Positions 35,501 through 47,200 of a DNA stretch of 64,000 nt are shown piece by piece. The notes under the pieces were generated by a model. That model did no database searches. It was not told the origin of the DNA and worked only from the letters and a program-made list of their open reading frames with translations. Source of the stretch: Quillaja saponaria (lineage: Eukaryota; Streptophyta; Magnoliopsida; Fabales; Quillajaceae). Position 1 is the stretch's first letter; each line of letters starts with the position of its first letter. Both the position numbers and the translations under genes were made by a program. The DNA lies in contig CM055615.1 of NCBI GenBank assembly GCA_029379385.1, positions 1,488,001 to 1,552,000 on the forward strand. The letters run 5' to 3'.

Positions 35501-35850
35501 ACAAGATGCCTGATAGCAGACCCAGTTGAGAAAAAGAGTATGGTAGTGTCAGCAGCACTTGGGCTACCTATATAGAGAAGACCAACAATTGGTTAATTCG
35601 TTTGTATAGGGGAAAAAAAACTGAACGAAATTAGTAAGTGGTTTCAAATGGGTATTTTGGTAAGCAGGTGTAATACTTGATTTGAAGCACAGCTGAACCA
35701 GGCATCCCAGGCAGAGCCACCATGCCAGAGGACGTTCTTGAGACTGAATAAAGGCTCGTCCTGTTCCTTATCTTCTTCCTTGGTACCTTCATTCTCTGTC
35801 TCGCTAACGTTCGAGACTATTGCTTCCTCTGCTTGCTTCTGAGGCAACAT
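32583..35850 (-). CDS. Auxin influx carrier, AUX1/LAX family (complete)
   Basis: Eight exons, all with GT-AG introns and consistent phases: 35850-35677, 35567-35382, 35295-35183, 35069-34886, 34763-34666, 34087-33880, 33680-33423, 32807-32583. The spliced length is 1446 bases, 481 residues, normal for the family. The product is a plasma-membrane proton-coupled amino acid/auxin permease importing indole-3-acetic acid. Diagnostic stretches: WHGGSAWDAWFSCASNQVAQ, LPYSFSQLGLLSGI, NHVIQWFEVLDGLLGPYW, SNIYYINDKLDKRTWTYIFG, SFHNYRIWSFLGLGMTTYTA, HSGPQKLVLYFTGATNILY, EIMHAMWKPQKF, FGFGGWASMTNF and CYQCKPP. About ten membrane segments. The C-terminus (FLPSW, FAKCYQCKPP, then Pro/Ala/His) is of AUX1/LAX1 type rather than LAX2/LAX3 type. 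The start MLPQKQAEEAIV matches the family. No damage seen. Confidence 0.96.
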
Positions 35851-36723
35851 TGTCTCTGTTTCCCACGAAAGGCAAAGTTAATTCCTGGAAGATCTGGAAC
35901 ATATAAAGGACAGTAAATGAGACAAAAACTATAATCAAACGCAGCCCCAGAAAACGAAAGCCAATAAGACCCAGATCCATATACATCAGAAATACCTTTG
36001 CAGACTTCAAAAATAGTACTAAACTCACACAAATCCAAAAGAATATAAATTTTTAAAATTAATTTCACGAACCAAGCTAACTAGAAGAAAACCCAATAGC
36101 AAAAACAAAAACTTTTCACAAACCTTGTTCGAGATGTCTCTTTCTCCAACAGATTGAAGAAGATACAGATCTGTCTTTCAAACAAAACGGGGTTTCTTTT
36201 GAAAGCCTGTACTTTTTTGAAATTGAATTTATGACTTCTTTAACTAGTTACAGCACAATGCTACAGTATGGTTTAACAATTCTCCATCCCAAGATTTAGA
36301 AGAGAAAGCTTTAAATGCGTTTGAGTTTATGGCAAAAAAAATATTCCAGCTACGAACTCCTTCTGCTCTGTCGAGGCTTAAAACTTAGCACAATAAAAGC
36401 CACTCCACTTTAATGCGCCAACAATTGACACAGAAAAAAGGCAACGCCGAACACAAAGACGGCGAGAGACAGTAAAAGCTGGAAAACCTCTGCAGAGATG
36501 GAAGTAAAATACTCCAACCCTTTTTGAAATTCTCTTTTCTGCTTTTCTTCTCTCCTCAAAATGGAGACAGTAGAGCTGATAGAGACGAAACCCCAATTCT
36601 CCCTGTATTCCAATTCTTTGATTCGATTCTTGGGTCCTTGTTTTGTGACAGAATTTGCTGCAAGCTCAAAGTTACTGAAACTTTGTTCTGATCAGTAAGG
36701 ACTGAGCTGAACAATGCTCCTTT
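35851..36723 (-). other. 5' leader of the auxin carrier gene (probable)
   Basis: Between the TATA box and the ATG lie about 870 bases. A good donor on the - strand (GAACAAG/GTTTGTG, near 36123) and an AG before the ATG (GGGAAACAG at about 35856-35864) suggest a leader intron. Short upstream frames occur but none is recognisable. The exact transcription start is not determined. Confidence 0.4.
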
Positions 36724-36732
36724 CCTTTTATA
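36724..36732 (-). promoter_or_regulatory. TATA box of the auxin carrier gene
   Basis: TATAAAAGG on the - strand inside GGGCTATAAAAGGAAAGG, the best TATA match upstream of the LAX gene. It implies transcription starting near 36695. Confidence 0.5.
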
Positions 36733-39700
36733 GCCCAAAATAAGAAAATGCTTCAAAGGCTAAGACTAAGAATATAAAATAAAAATTAAATATTTAAAAA
36801 AAAAAAAGCCATTTAAATAACTTAAACAAAATTTAATAAAATTAGCAATTTGTAGAAATGAAATTACACTTGCAGGCTTCTTAGTTTTCTACCACAGAAG
36901 TCAAAGTCAGAACCTGTTTCCCATCTCCATTTTTCCATCATTACAAATGCTCATGTGAAATACCAAAGCTGAGATCCAAATCTCAGTCAATAATTCTGGA
37001 TATTTAGTTTCCCAATTAATTCCCTTTTTAGTTTATGTAAATAATAAATATTAATTCTTTTATTTTACTAAACTGGAATTAATAATTCATGTAGGTTATA
37101 TAAACCTCCCCTACAAACTAATAGATTTGCATTTATCAATCTCACCTTCATATCCTTCGCGCGAATGACACACCAAACATTGCATGCAGTGTAGCAATAA
37201 ACTACTTTTATGCACAGAAAATAAGTGTACAACAAGCAACCTGATAAAATACACTAGGTTGGATCCGGATTTCTTATTTTCTTCAAGAAAATAACTGTTA
37301 AATTCAAAGACTAAACTTTTTTTACAATGACATTTTGAGAGAGGAATTAAAGAACGATTGGATCGGAACAAATCCTCTCCTGTACCATAGAGATTTCAAA
37401 TCCCACTAGGTTGGTTTGTTTATCAGTTTATTTAGTTTAGTAGTAAAGAAATTCAAATTGAGAGTTTTCTTAATTGTATAGTTTTCATAAATTTATATTT
37501 TATGACGAAAAATGACTATATACTTTTTCATTTATTTAAAAGAAATTGGTTAAAATATCATTATAAGTATTAAAATTTTAAATTAAACATTTATTATTTA
37601 CATGGTAGAGATAAATTGTACAATATATAAAAAAAAAAGAAACTACAAAAAAATAATATTGAAGAATTACATAAATTTAAGTGATAAAAAGGACATTGAG
37701 TATAAAATGTTCATTTTAGCTATTAACCTAAAAAATGGAAAAAAAAAATAGAGGAATTAATTAATTTTATTAAATTTATATAATTGAATTCAAAATTTTA
37801 TAAGTTGGCCAAAATAATTTTTATATAAAGCAATGGTATTATTACACCTGTCTTCTGAGAGGGGACTGGGAAATTGTTCTCACGCCTAGCGTGAGCGAGT
37901 AGCGAATAGATCTCAGCAAAAGATACGGCAAGATAATTTTTTATAATGGGCCGCCTCATCATCCAAACGGAGGCCCGGCGACGGCTAGCGTATCTTTTTG
38001 ACAAGGCATGGCTCAAGCCGAGCCATCATAGCCTTTTCCACTGTTTTCTCACGCTTTTAAAGAATTTACACGCGCAGAATGAAACGTAGCCCCCCGACCC
38101 CACACACTACTCTATTACTTATGAATCATCATACAAAGATGCCTTTATCGGACGGCTAGGACTGGCCCATGAACATGAAGTGGACCCAACCTCTAATAAT
38201 TCATTTTTTTTTTCTACTTTTCTAATTTTGATTAAACTTCTAATCTCATTTATAACTATCTTTCCGTATCTCTTGTGAGCTCAACATTGCAATAGCCTCT
38301 TGAGTTTAAACATATCGTATTAGTTGAATCATGTCTTGTAAATAATTAATTTATTTTTTATTTAAAAATAGTAATATACATTTCAATTTGAGTAAATTTT
38401 GATTAATTTAACCGTTTGGGTCAAAAACATATTTTTCATCAAATTAGAAAGCTTGAACTCTTAATTTTATAAAATAAAAAATACTGTTTTGACCGTTATA
38501 CAAACTTATTATTGCTATGTAAAATTATTTTTTGGAAAACATCAAGAGGCTAATCTAATGTAAGTGGTGGTTTTAATGGTGGAGCCACCTCATGAAGCCA
38601 CCATAATTTGGGCTGAAGGGACTCTCATCCCATGTAAAATGGGAAAAGAGTGTTCACTAATGTCGCTTCCAATTGCACAACCCCCAAGTTTCTCCCTTCA
38701 AACGGGGATTTGTCGGCTGGGTGAGGATGGTTTTATTCTTGGCCCGCTCCCGGCCCAACACACCCACACTGCGATTGGATTTTTTGTCATGTAGAATTCC
38801 CAAATTACCCTTATGAATTTTTTTATTTTTTTTCGCCTTTTTCATTTTAATTATCTAATAAAACCATGACACATACAAGTTAACCTTTTTTTTTTCTTCT
38901 TTTTCACTGTATAATTATTATTTTTTTCTTTCTAATTTTTACATGGTGAGGTGGTTCCAACCAATGAAAGATTTGGTCAAACTAAATATGGTGGGTGAGG
39001 TAATAAAATTTGGGACTTTAATTAGTGGGAGAAGTAATGATTAGTGAATGGGAATTTGACGCCACTAAGTCAAAGTCACATAGCCACGAGTATCAAAAGT
39101 CGGAGTATGTTCCATTGGTGCCACTCAAATGGGACCCTTTTTTCACTCTCACCAAAATTTATAATTATTATTCTTTTCTTTTCTTTTTTTATTCTTCTCC
39201 TAAATCAAAACCTTAAATTTAAGGTTTACAATTGTGGTATCACAACTATAAAACGTTAGTATTCTCGTTTTATTATATCTTCTTATCAAGTAATTCTCTT
39301 TTCTTTTCTTTTTTTTATAATATTTCAAAAACCAATTCATATTATATTATATATATATATATATGAAAAGTCAAAATACTATTATTATATCTTATGTAAG
39401 TCATTGATTTGAAGCATAAGTATATTACATCACTCTTTTTTCATGCAATAAGAGAAAAGAAGAAAATCCAAGGGTGGAATATATTGGTGGTCTTGTCTGA
39501 TGGGATGAGTTAAAAATGTAAATATGATATTTATGTATATAGTTAGTGGAAGCTTTTTTATCACTTTTTAGTTTTTCTAGTATATGTCATGCATTCAAGC
39601 TAGACACTAGATAAAATATGATCATATGCATGCACATATATTCAAGCTAGAGACAAGTTGGGATGAGTCTTGTATGCATCAGGCCAAAGACGGAAAATGC

Positions 39701-39944
39701 CTTTTTATGAGTTTAGGGATTATGGACTTTGTGGGATACTTGATGCCTCCACTCAAATTTTAACTTTCTACTTTTCACCCCTACAAAATATGTCATTCAC
39801 TCTCTTTACTTTTTCATGTTCTCCTTTTTATTTTCCACTTAATTTTCACGTATTCATTTCACTCTCTTTACATGTTCAAAACAAAAAGAAATTAAAAGTT
39901 TAATTAGGAAATACTTCCTACATGTTAACCCTCTAATTAACTAA
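36733..39944. other. Gene-poor stretch upstream of the auxin carrier gene
   Basis: No convincing gene. It will include distal promoter DNA of the LAX gene. A short GC-richer island at about 37840-38110 (CTCACGCCTAGCGTGAGCGAG, GGAGGCCCGGCGACGGC) stands out from the AT-rich surroundings but gives only short frames without recognisable products. A TA run lies at about 39349-39364. Confidence 0.45.
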
Positions 39945-40822
39945 GGGCTAGTTGGTATACATGAATAATTTTTGTAAAATTACAATAGAAATAGAAATGT
40001 AATAATCTTTCTATTAAATTATTTGGTAGTGTCGGTGAGAAATAATTATTTTATTTTATTTATTTATTTTTATGTAATTTTTAGACATGAATAATATAAA
40101 AATTATGCTAAAATGACAAAAATATCTCTCAATAGATAAAGTAATGAAAATATAACATAATTTATGAAATGTATATATATTTCTTAATTTTTTTAATTAT
40201 TTTTTTAAAAGAAATACTATATTATTTATTTATTATTAATTAATTATTATTGTTATATTTATTTCATTATTAATTATATTTATTTTATTATTTCTTATTT
40301 TATTATTTATTAATATTAATATTTTAGTTTAAAATTACTTAACTAATTTATTTATTTAACATTAATTATTTCTTTATAATTGTATTATTTACGGTATTTT
40401 TGTCATTTGACCAAAATGAATTGATTTATTATTATTTTAATATAATTTTTTTTTATACTTTATATGATTTTATATTATTTAATGTGATATGAAGGGTATT
40501 TTTGTCATTTGACTGAATTAAATATATTTATTATTTAATGTATTTATTTATAATACTATTATATTATTAATATTAAACTTTTTATTTAATTATTATTTTA
40601 TGTGATAAAATAATTTTTTGTCATTTTAACTGAACTAAACCGATTTTATAGAAGTAGAAATAAGCAATCTCACCCCTAGGTGGGTTTAAGGATTTCTATT
40701 TCTATTGAATAAAATGATCAGAATGGAATGAGTATTCTGAGACTAAAAACGTACCGAACAAAAGAATATTCATTCCATGATATCACGAATGAAATGGTCA
40801 TTCCCTAGTACTAAACTAGTCC
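39945..40822. mobile_element. PIF/Harbinger-type non-autonomous element
   Basis: Imperfect terminal inverted repeats GGGCTAGTTGGTATAC (left) and GGACTAGTTTAGTAC (right, read inverted), flanked on both sides by TAA (39942-39944 and 40823-40825), the 3-bp target typical of Harbinger/Tourist. Subterminal blocks are also inverted (ATGAATAATTTTTG, AATAGAAATAG against CTATTTCTATTG, AATATTCATTCC). The interior is very AT-rich with no transposase frame. Confidence 0.75.
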
Positions 40823-40825
40823 TAA

Positions 40826-43800
40826 GAATAATCAAATTATACTTCAAATACTTGACCATGATTTTTGTTGTCTCTAGTTGTTGTCTTCGTCTCCAGCGGT
40901 GATTGTAGTCGTCTTAGGTGGGTTTGTTGATGATTATTGGCATTTTGGCGAATCCCTTATTGTTATCTCTGATGGATCTAATGAAGGTGGTTGACAGTGG
41001 ACGTCGTTATCTTTATCGGGTTTTGATGATGGTCGATATCATATTCAACGGGTCAACGGTGACAGAGGTTGTGATGATGGTGATGGCTGACGGCGGGTGG
41101 ACAAAGTTGCTAGTGGGAAAGGGTCGACAATGAGTTGTCAGTGGCGGCGGCTAATTTTATAACATAATGTACCATTATAAGTAAACTGTAAGAATAGCAC
41201 ATGCTCAATAATTATAAATATGAGTGTCTACTTATTAGAATTGAAGATTATGTTTTATATATAGTTATTCTCAATTTTCAGGAATTGAGTTGGAAATTTT
41301 AATTCTTTATGTGCGTCAAATATGAAAATTAGAATTGAACAGTTGAATTCCTAATTCCAATTCAAATTCACTACATCCAAACACACCCTGATGGACTATG
41401 TACAAATATGTTCACAGGAGTGTTTATGTAACAATTTTCAGTATATCAGGGAATAGACAATGTTTACCAAATACGAGAATGGGAAAGTATTTCATATTCT
41501 TGAGTAAAATTTGCCAGACCCAAACAATTACATAATTTTTTGTGGAGTTCATTTCCCATACATAGGCTCCCTGGAAACATATGAAAAGTGGTTAAATGTT
41601 AGAACCCGATTCAAAAGTGCTTAATCAGGGCAATATATATAATAAATATGTGTGGGTAAGTATGATTACATAGAAATTTTTATTTCATAATCAATAGATT
41701 GACGGTAACTAATTAAATCTATCATATGGTTGAGTCTTTTGTGTTCATTTCAATTTTATTTTTATTTTTTAAAAAAAAGTTATTGCTTTCTAATTGATAT
41801 ACATCTGAAAAATAAAATCTCTGAAGTCTTTTCTAAGATTTACTAAAATGATTAAATTGATTGAAAGAATTTGTTTTTGATAATGGTGATAAATGACCAC
41901 TCGGATAAAGCAAATAGATGAGATAAGAGACGAAGCAGTGGTGCTATGGTCCTATGGACCCCTGCCCTCTAATCTAAAGAAGCTGACCTCTTATTAAGGG
42001 GTTAGGACCCCCCATATATTTTTAATATTTAGTGCCAAATTATTATATCAAAGCTATTTGGTCCCCTCGCAAATACATAAATAGGAACAACTTCCATCAA
42101 ACCCATGAATTGATTCTCACCCAAAAACCCCTGCACTAAATTTCATGATGTTAACGACCCTCTCTTTTCTTCTTCTCTCTCTCAGGCTAGCTAGCTTGAT
42201 GTTTGCCTCAGCTTTAAGTGCATGATTTCAAATGTTCACAATCGATCAACATCTATGATGATATATATAATTGCATGCTTTCTCTTCTTTTTCTTGTGTT
42301 TCCATGCGAGTTTGTTTATAGAGTTCAAGTGGCTCACTAAGTTGTTTTATGCAAAATTATAGCTAGAGATGGCTATGGTCAGGAACCAGGTCAACATTAA
42401 ATCCGATTTGAAATTGTGAAAGTCTCATTCGATCTAAAATTATGAAATCTGATTTGAATAAGACATATTTGGCATTATAAGAATGATATCAAATTTTAAG
42501 AAAGACTGTTTAACAATTGAACCAGTTATCACATTTACGATGCATATAAATATCTCTCCAAATTAAAAGTACCTTTACATTCGATATTTTGACCAAATTG
42601 ATAAGGATCTCTCTGAGATTAGTGGATGCATCAGCATGACGATTACATGAATTGTCTAGAAGGGGATGAACTTTGTTTTTGTGTTAATCAAAGGAATTGA
42701 AAGGACAAGTTCAGAATTTTTGATTAGCAAACAGACAAGAAAGAATTTCATAGAAACATCAAAACGGAAAGTGTTACAAAAAGCTGAAGCTTTATGAGTT
42801 TTTATTGAATCATTTTGTCACACTTTAGGACAATTCTATTCCCTTCTTTATTTTTTAGGTAGCTTCTGCTTTCACACATTTTCTCAAATCTCTCTTTCTG
42901 CGGAGTCTGCAAATGTGTTTTTAGGTAGAAAGAAAAAGCAAGCAATAATCAATTTGAGAACAGTGTCCCATGCGTAAATCATTTTACACCGTTCACATAT
43001 AATTTTGAGGGCATCATTGCTTCCTACTTATTATGTATAACAATATTTTTGTTATCAAAAGCACTTAACAAATGTATTTGTAGATTACTTTTATAGTATG
43101 ACAATGAATCTAATCACTATATTATTTTTTCTAGGTGAGACATCTGGACACAGTTCTGGAAATACAATTTTCTTATATTTTACACGTCGTCTCACAAGTA
43201 ACATAACAAGTATGTTATTCAGGGGAGACACTTCATCAACTTGGTATCCAAAATCAAGCTAGTTACGAGTTAATTGCCTTGAGTTCAATGGGAAAAGAGT
43301 GTTGGACTAAATCAATCTCTTAGATTTACTCTTTTATAATTAGTTGATTAATCTATGAGAGATTTACTCTATTGTACTTAGCTTTATTCTAGGATAGGTT
43401 TGTTATATAATTAATTATAAAGTAGCCTATATATATAAAAAAAAATTATGTATTCAAATCATCTCATTTATAAAAATATATATATTTATATGACATAACA
43501 CTTCAAGTAGTGTGACCGTGTTATGTGTACAAAAATTTTCATTAATTTTCTCTATATAATCAAATCTTCAAATCCATATATATTTATATAACACGACACT
43601 CTAAGCAATGTGACAGTGAAGTTTCCCATGCAAAACTTAGAAGCACGAAACAGATTGAGTTTAGATTTCATCAATTTTCCTAAATAAAGAATACCAACCT
43701 TATTAGGAAAATTGAGCAAAGCCATAATGTCATTTGACTTTCTTTTTTCTTTTTTAACCTCGTTTCTTGATTCATTTAATTAAGTTCATCTCCTTTAGAT

Positions 43801-45158
43801 GGAGTTGCTTTCAAACCATGCAAAATAATTTGAAATCCTAAGACTTACATTATTTTGTACCCTTCATTAATTTTTGCAATAACAATATAATTCCAACTTT
43901 ATCTAACAAAAATCAATGTGTTAGGGTGACGATTTGGATCACACAATTTCATGGTTTTGCTACAATATTATTAGTTTTCCTTGCTGGTGCATAGAGAATA
44001 GCAATTGTCAATCATTCAGATAGTTTATAAATGAAAATTTGTATTTAATACATATATGCAACAAAATTTTTGGAGAAAAGTGAAATCTTGAAAATCTTAA
44101 AATCAAACTTTACGGCCAATCATGGAAACCTCCTAAGATCAGTTTAAAAAATAATTGAAGTCAAAGTCATTGTGCATGTTGTTTAATATTTAGCTAGGGT
44201 TCATACACTATGCAAACCTCTTAGAGTTTAACTAAATATCGCAGATTTTAATCTCTATCAAATATTTTTATTTAACAAGCACATATTGACCATGATAGTA
44301 CAACGATCATTCATCTTAAATGATTATAATTAACACATGATCATTAGATGCAATATTGACAATTTTGCTTTCAAATACCTATCTGCACATAAATTGCTAG
44401 AGTAGCAAATGATTTTACGCATGAATTGTTAGACAGAAAATTGATTTACTATGAGACGACGTGACAATTAATTATGACACATATTCACAATGAATTGTCA
44501 AGCTTTATGACAATGGATTATATTCAATTACATATGAATCGCCAGAAACTCTGTAAATTATTTATCAAAGTGTCTATTCTTAGCATTTACATACCAAGGT
44601 TTAAGTAAGATTTATATTTTGATGATAAGAAAAATAAATTATCAAAATTTATTCAATAAATATTTAAATTTCAAACTAATTAGGATCGACATACAACATC
44701 AAAATTTTCAGTTAAAAAAAAAAAAAAAAAAAAGACTCTCTTAGTCTCTCTCAATATATGCATATGGCCTTGTGGTGTGCTACTACCACATGAGAGAATG
44801 TGAGAATAATGGAGAGTGGAGTGGTGGTATTAGGAGACTTCAGGCCTGACACCCGTTTCTGTTCACATGCATATTGGGAAACTAAGGTGATGTTTAATTT
44901 CATAATATTCAGTGTTCCATGTGGTGATCTATTTAATTTATATACCCCACTTGCTTTCTTTTTACAACTAGGTTATATATCTTCCATTTCCCACATCCAT
45001 GTTATGAGTTTGAAGTTTCCATCGACTTTGACCACCTCTTTGTTTACTTAATACGTTGACCATAGAATTAAAAAATTGTGTATTGAAGGTGCTAATTAGT
45101 TTAACTGGATAAAGTTTATTGGCATTGTCTCAAAAAATGTAAAACATTTATTATTATT
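40826..45158. other. Gene-poor AT-rich stretch
   Basis: No convincing gene. A GGT/GAT-rich segment at about 40880-41150 encodes only low-complexity peptides. 41330-41395 (AATTCCAATTCAAATTCAC...CCAAACACACC) looks like one end of another MITE whose partner was not found. A partial duplication of about 120 bases lies at 43440-43620 (TTATATGACATAACACTTCAAG and TTATATAACACGACACTCTAAG). Confidence 0.45.
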
Positions 45159-45401
45159 AGTGACGGAGTTAGACATTTATTTTTAGGAGGTCGACTAAAA
45201 TTTTATATAAACGTATTTACTATAGTAATAATAAACATATATATATATAAGAAACTCAATAACGTATAAGACATAGAAATTAATAAGCTATAAAAGAATA
45301 ATATAAAATTTAACCCAAGTCTTGGGTTTTAAGTTTTATTCTATTAGTTTTGTAGTAAGAAAAATAAAAATATTATTTAGTATTCATATTTTGGAAAAAT
45401 T

Positions 45402-45437
<36 letters not shown>

Positions 45438-45501
45438 GGGGGGGAAATCGGGGGCATGGTCACCTCTGGTTCCTTAAATAAGGCTCCTCCCTTGATCACC
45501 A
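45159..45501. mobile_element. Small repeat with AGTGACGGAG / inverted CTCCTCCCTTGATCAC ends
   Basis: The left edge AGTGACGGAGTTAGAC and right edge GGCTCCTCCCTTGATCACC resemble the CAGTGGCGGAGCC ... GGCTCCGCCACTG ends of an abundant plant repeat with a G-rich arm (GGGGGCATGG.C). The family assignment is inferred from the ends only. It contains the poly-G tract listed separately. Confidence 0.4.
45404..45444 (+). repeat. Poly-G tract (32 consecutive G, then TT, then 7 G)
   Basis: An uninterrupted run of G from 45404 to 45435, then TT, then seven more G, followed by AAATCGGGGG. Very unusual in this AT-rich sequence. It could form G-quadruplexes, and it is also a place where assembly or sequencing length errors are likely. 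Confidence 0.9.
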
Positions 45502-46889
45502 TTGCATATATATAATATTTATATTTTAGTGATGTTAGAGCAGACTTTGTTCACTTTACGTGTTTAGTGTTAATTGGTCCATGTATCCCCCTTACGATCA
45601 AACTGCAAGAGTACTTGCATGATGTAGAAAAATAGCTAGAAGTTCGGGGCTACTTCCCTAATTAACTCAGATACTGATATAAAATTTTGCTTCCTTATAT
45701 AAATAGTAAAATCCAATAGAATAGCAACACATGTCATTGACTTAGTATTCTGAAAATCAGTATTTTTAGTCAAATATAACTCATTAATTGTCACGTGTTC
45801 TAGTTAAATTGATTGAACTAATTATGATATATTAAGTGAGATTTATAATTTAGTTCAAATTAATATATGAAAATCCTAGATATGTATCATTGTACGGTAA
45901 TATTTATATAAAAAAAATCTGTTTGGGTTACAATGATTAATTGTTACGTCTTGACTCAATTTATTTGTATAAATAAAAATCAATGACTACAAAAAAATCC
46001 CGATAATTGTGATTTGTCATGATCATAAAGTAATATTAATTGCAGATTTGATAACATGAAATTCTCTCCTTGTAGAAAATTATTAAGTTTTAATAATACA
46101 ATGGAGTGTGACCATCATCATATATAAACAATATTGGTATAGTTAATTTGCAAAATAATGCGATTACAATATTCTCTATCTCTATCTCTAGATGGGGGAA
46201 AAATAAAAAATTTATAATGTGGCACATGCTAATTAAGTAATGATCTGACAACTAACTAATTAATGTCAAAACCCTGCAAACTTAATTAACACAAAACTTT
46301 TCACAACTTAATGTGGTTGCATGAACATCTTCAAATGGTAAATCAAGGAGGGTAAGCTCACATTGGTAAGTGTATATATGTGATCGGGATTTAGAAATGA
46401 ATTACATAATTATAGATGGATTTTTTTTAGAAAAATTTATTTTTTATTTTTTATAAATTTTCCATTCTTGAAGACTGAGTTAGATTCCAAGTTCTTGAGA
46501 AGATACTAAAACAATTATTAGATAAATCAATCATCACCTTCCAAATAGTTTAGATATGAATCACAGTTAACACAATTGGACTTTTCATTGTGGAAACTAA
46601 ACGTTAACACCATGTACATGAAGGTGTATATACAAAGGTACAAAGAATGAACTAACTAACGAACTAATTATTTCTAGGTTGAAACAATATTAAAGTTTCA
46701 GACGAATTTCAACACACAAAAAGGAAATAAGAAACATCAAATCTCAGAACGAATTTCATAGAGAACCAACCTGTTGATGCAAAGAGACTCCAACCATAAA
46801 TTGACAAAGGCAAAGAGCTAAGGCACCAAACCTGGGACCACCGAAAAAATTCAAGAAGGGAGGAGAAGAGGGAACTTAGGATTTAAATT
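45502..46889. other. AT-rich intergenic stretch
   Basis: No gene or clear repeat recognised. Confidence 0.5.
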
Positions 46890-47200
46890 TGGGGGAAAAT
46901 ATTAGTGACAACAAATACTTTGACTGATAATTAAGAATGTTGTCACAGATAAATTAAAATATATATATATTTTGTGAAAACTATCAACTATAGTAAGTAC
47001 TGTCGTTGATATATACAATTAATAGCTGTCGCATGTAGCTACTAACTATTTGGTTAGAATTCGATTTCCTTATCGGCGACAAGGAGTAAACTTTTTTAAA
47101 TTTTATCTCCAACAGTGAAAACAAGTATTTTCTTAAATAACTAAAATGTTGTCGTTAATAATCTAAAATGTTGTCATTGATAATGACATTTCTTATAGTG
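46890..47200. mobile_element. CACTA (En/Spm) element terminus
   Basis: Ends in ATTTCTTATAGTG at 47188-47200, which read inverted is CACTATAAGAAAT, the CACTA-type terminus. Inside it lie clustered subterminal motifs such as AAAATGTTGTCGTTAATAA, AAAATGTTGTCATTGATAA, GTTGTCACAGATAA and CTGTCGTTGATA, which is how CACTA ends are built. No matching left end was found, so this is a truncated end or a deleted element with an unseen partner. Confidence 0.6.

Noticed and set aside
37798..38016. GC-richer island with a 72-codon - strand frame
   Set aside because: No recognisable product, and no splice or promoter support.
40918..41133. Met/Val/Gly-rich open frame
   Set aside because: Low-complexity GGT/GAT-rich DNA beside a transposon; nothing protein-like conserved.
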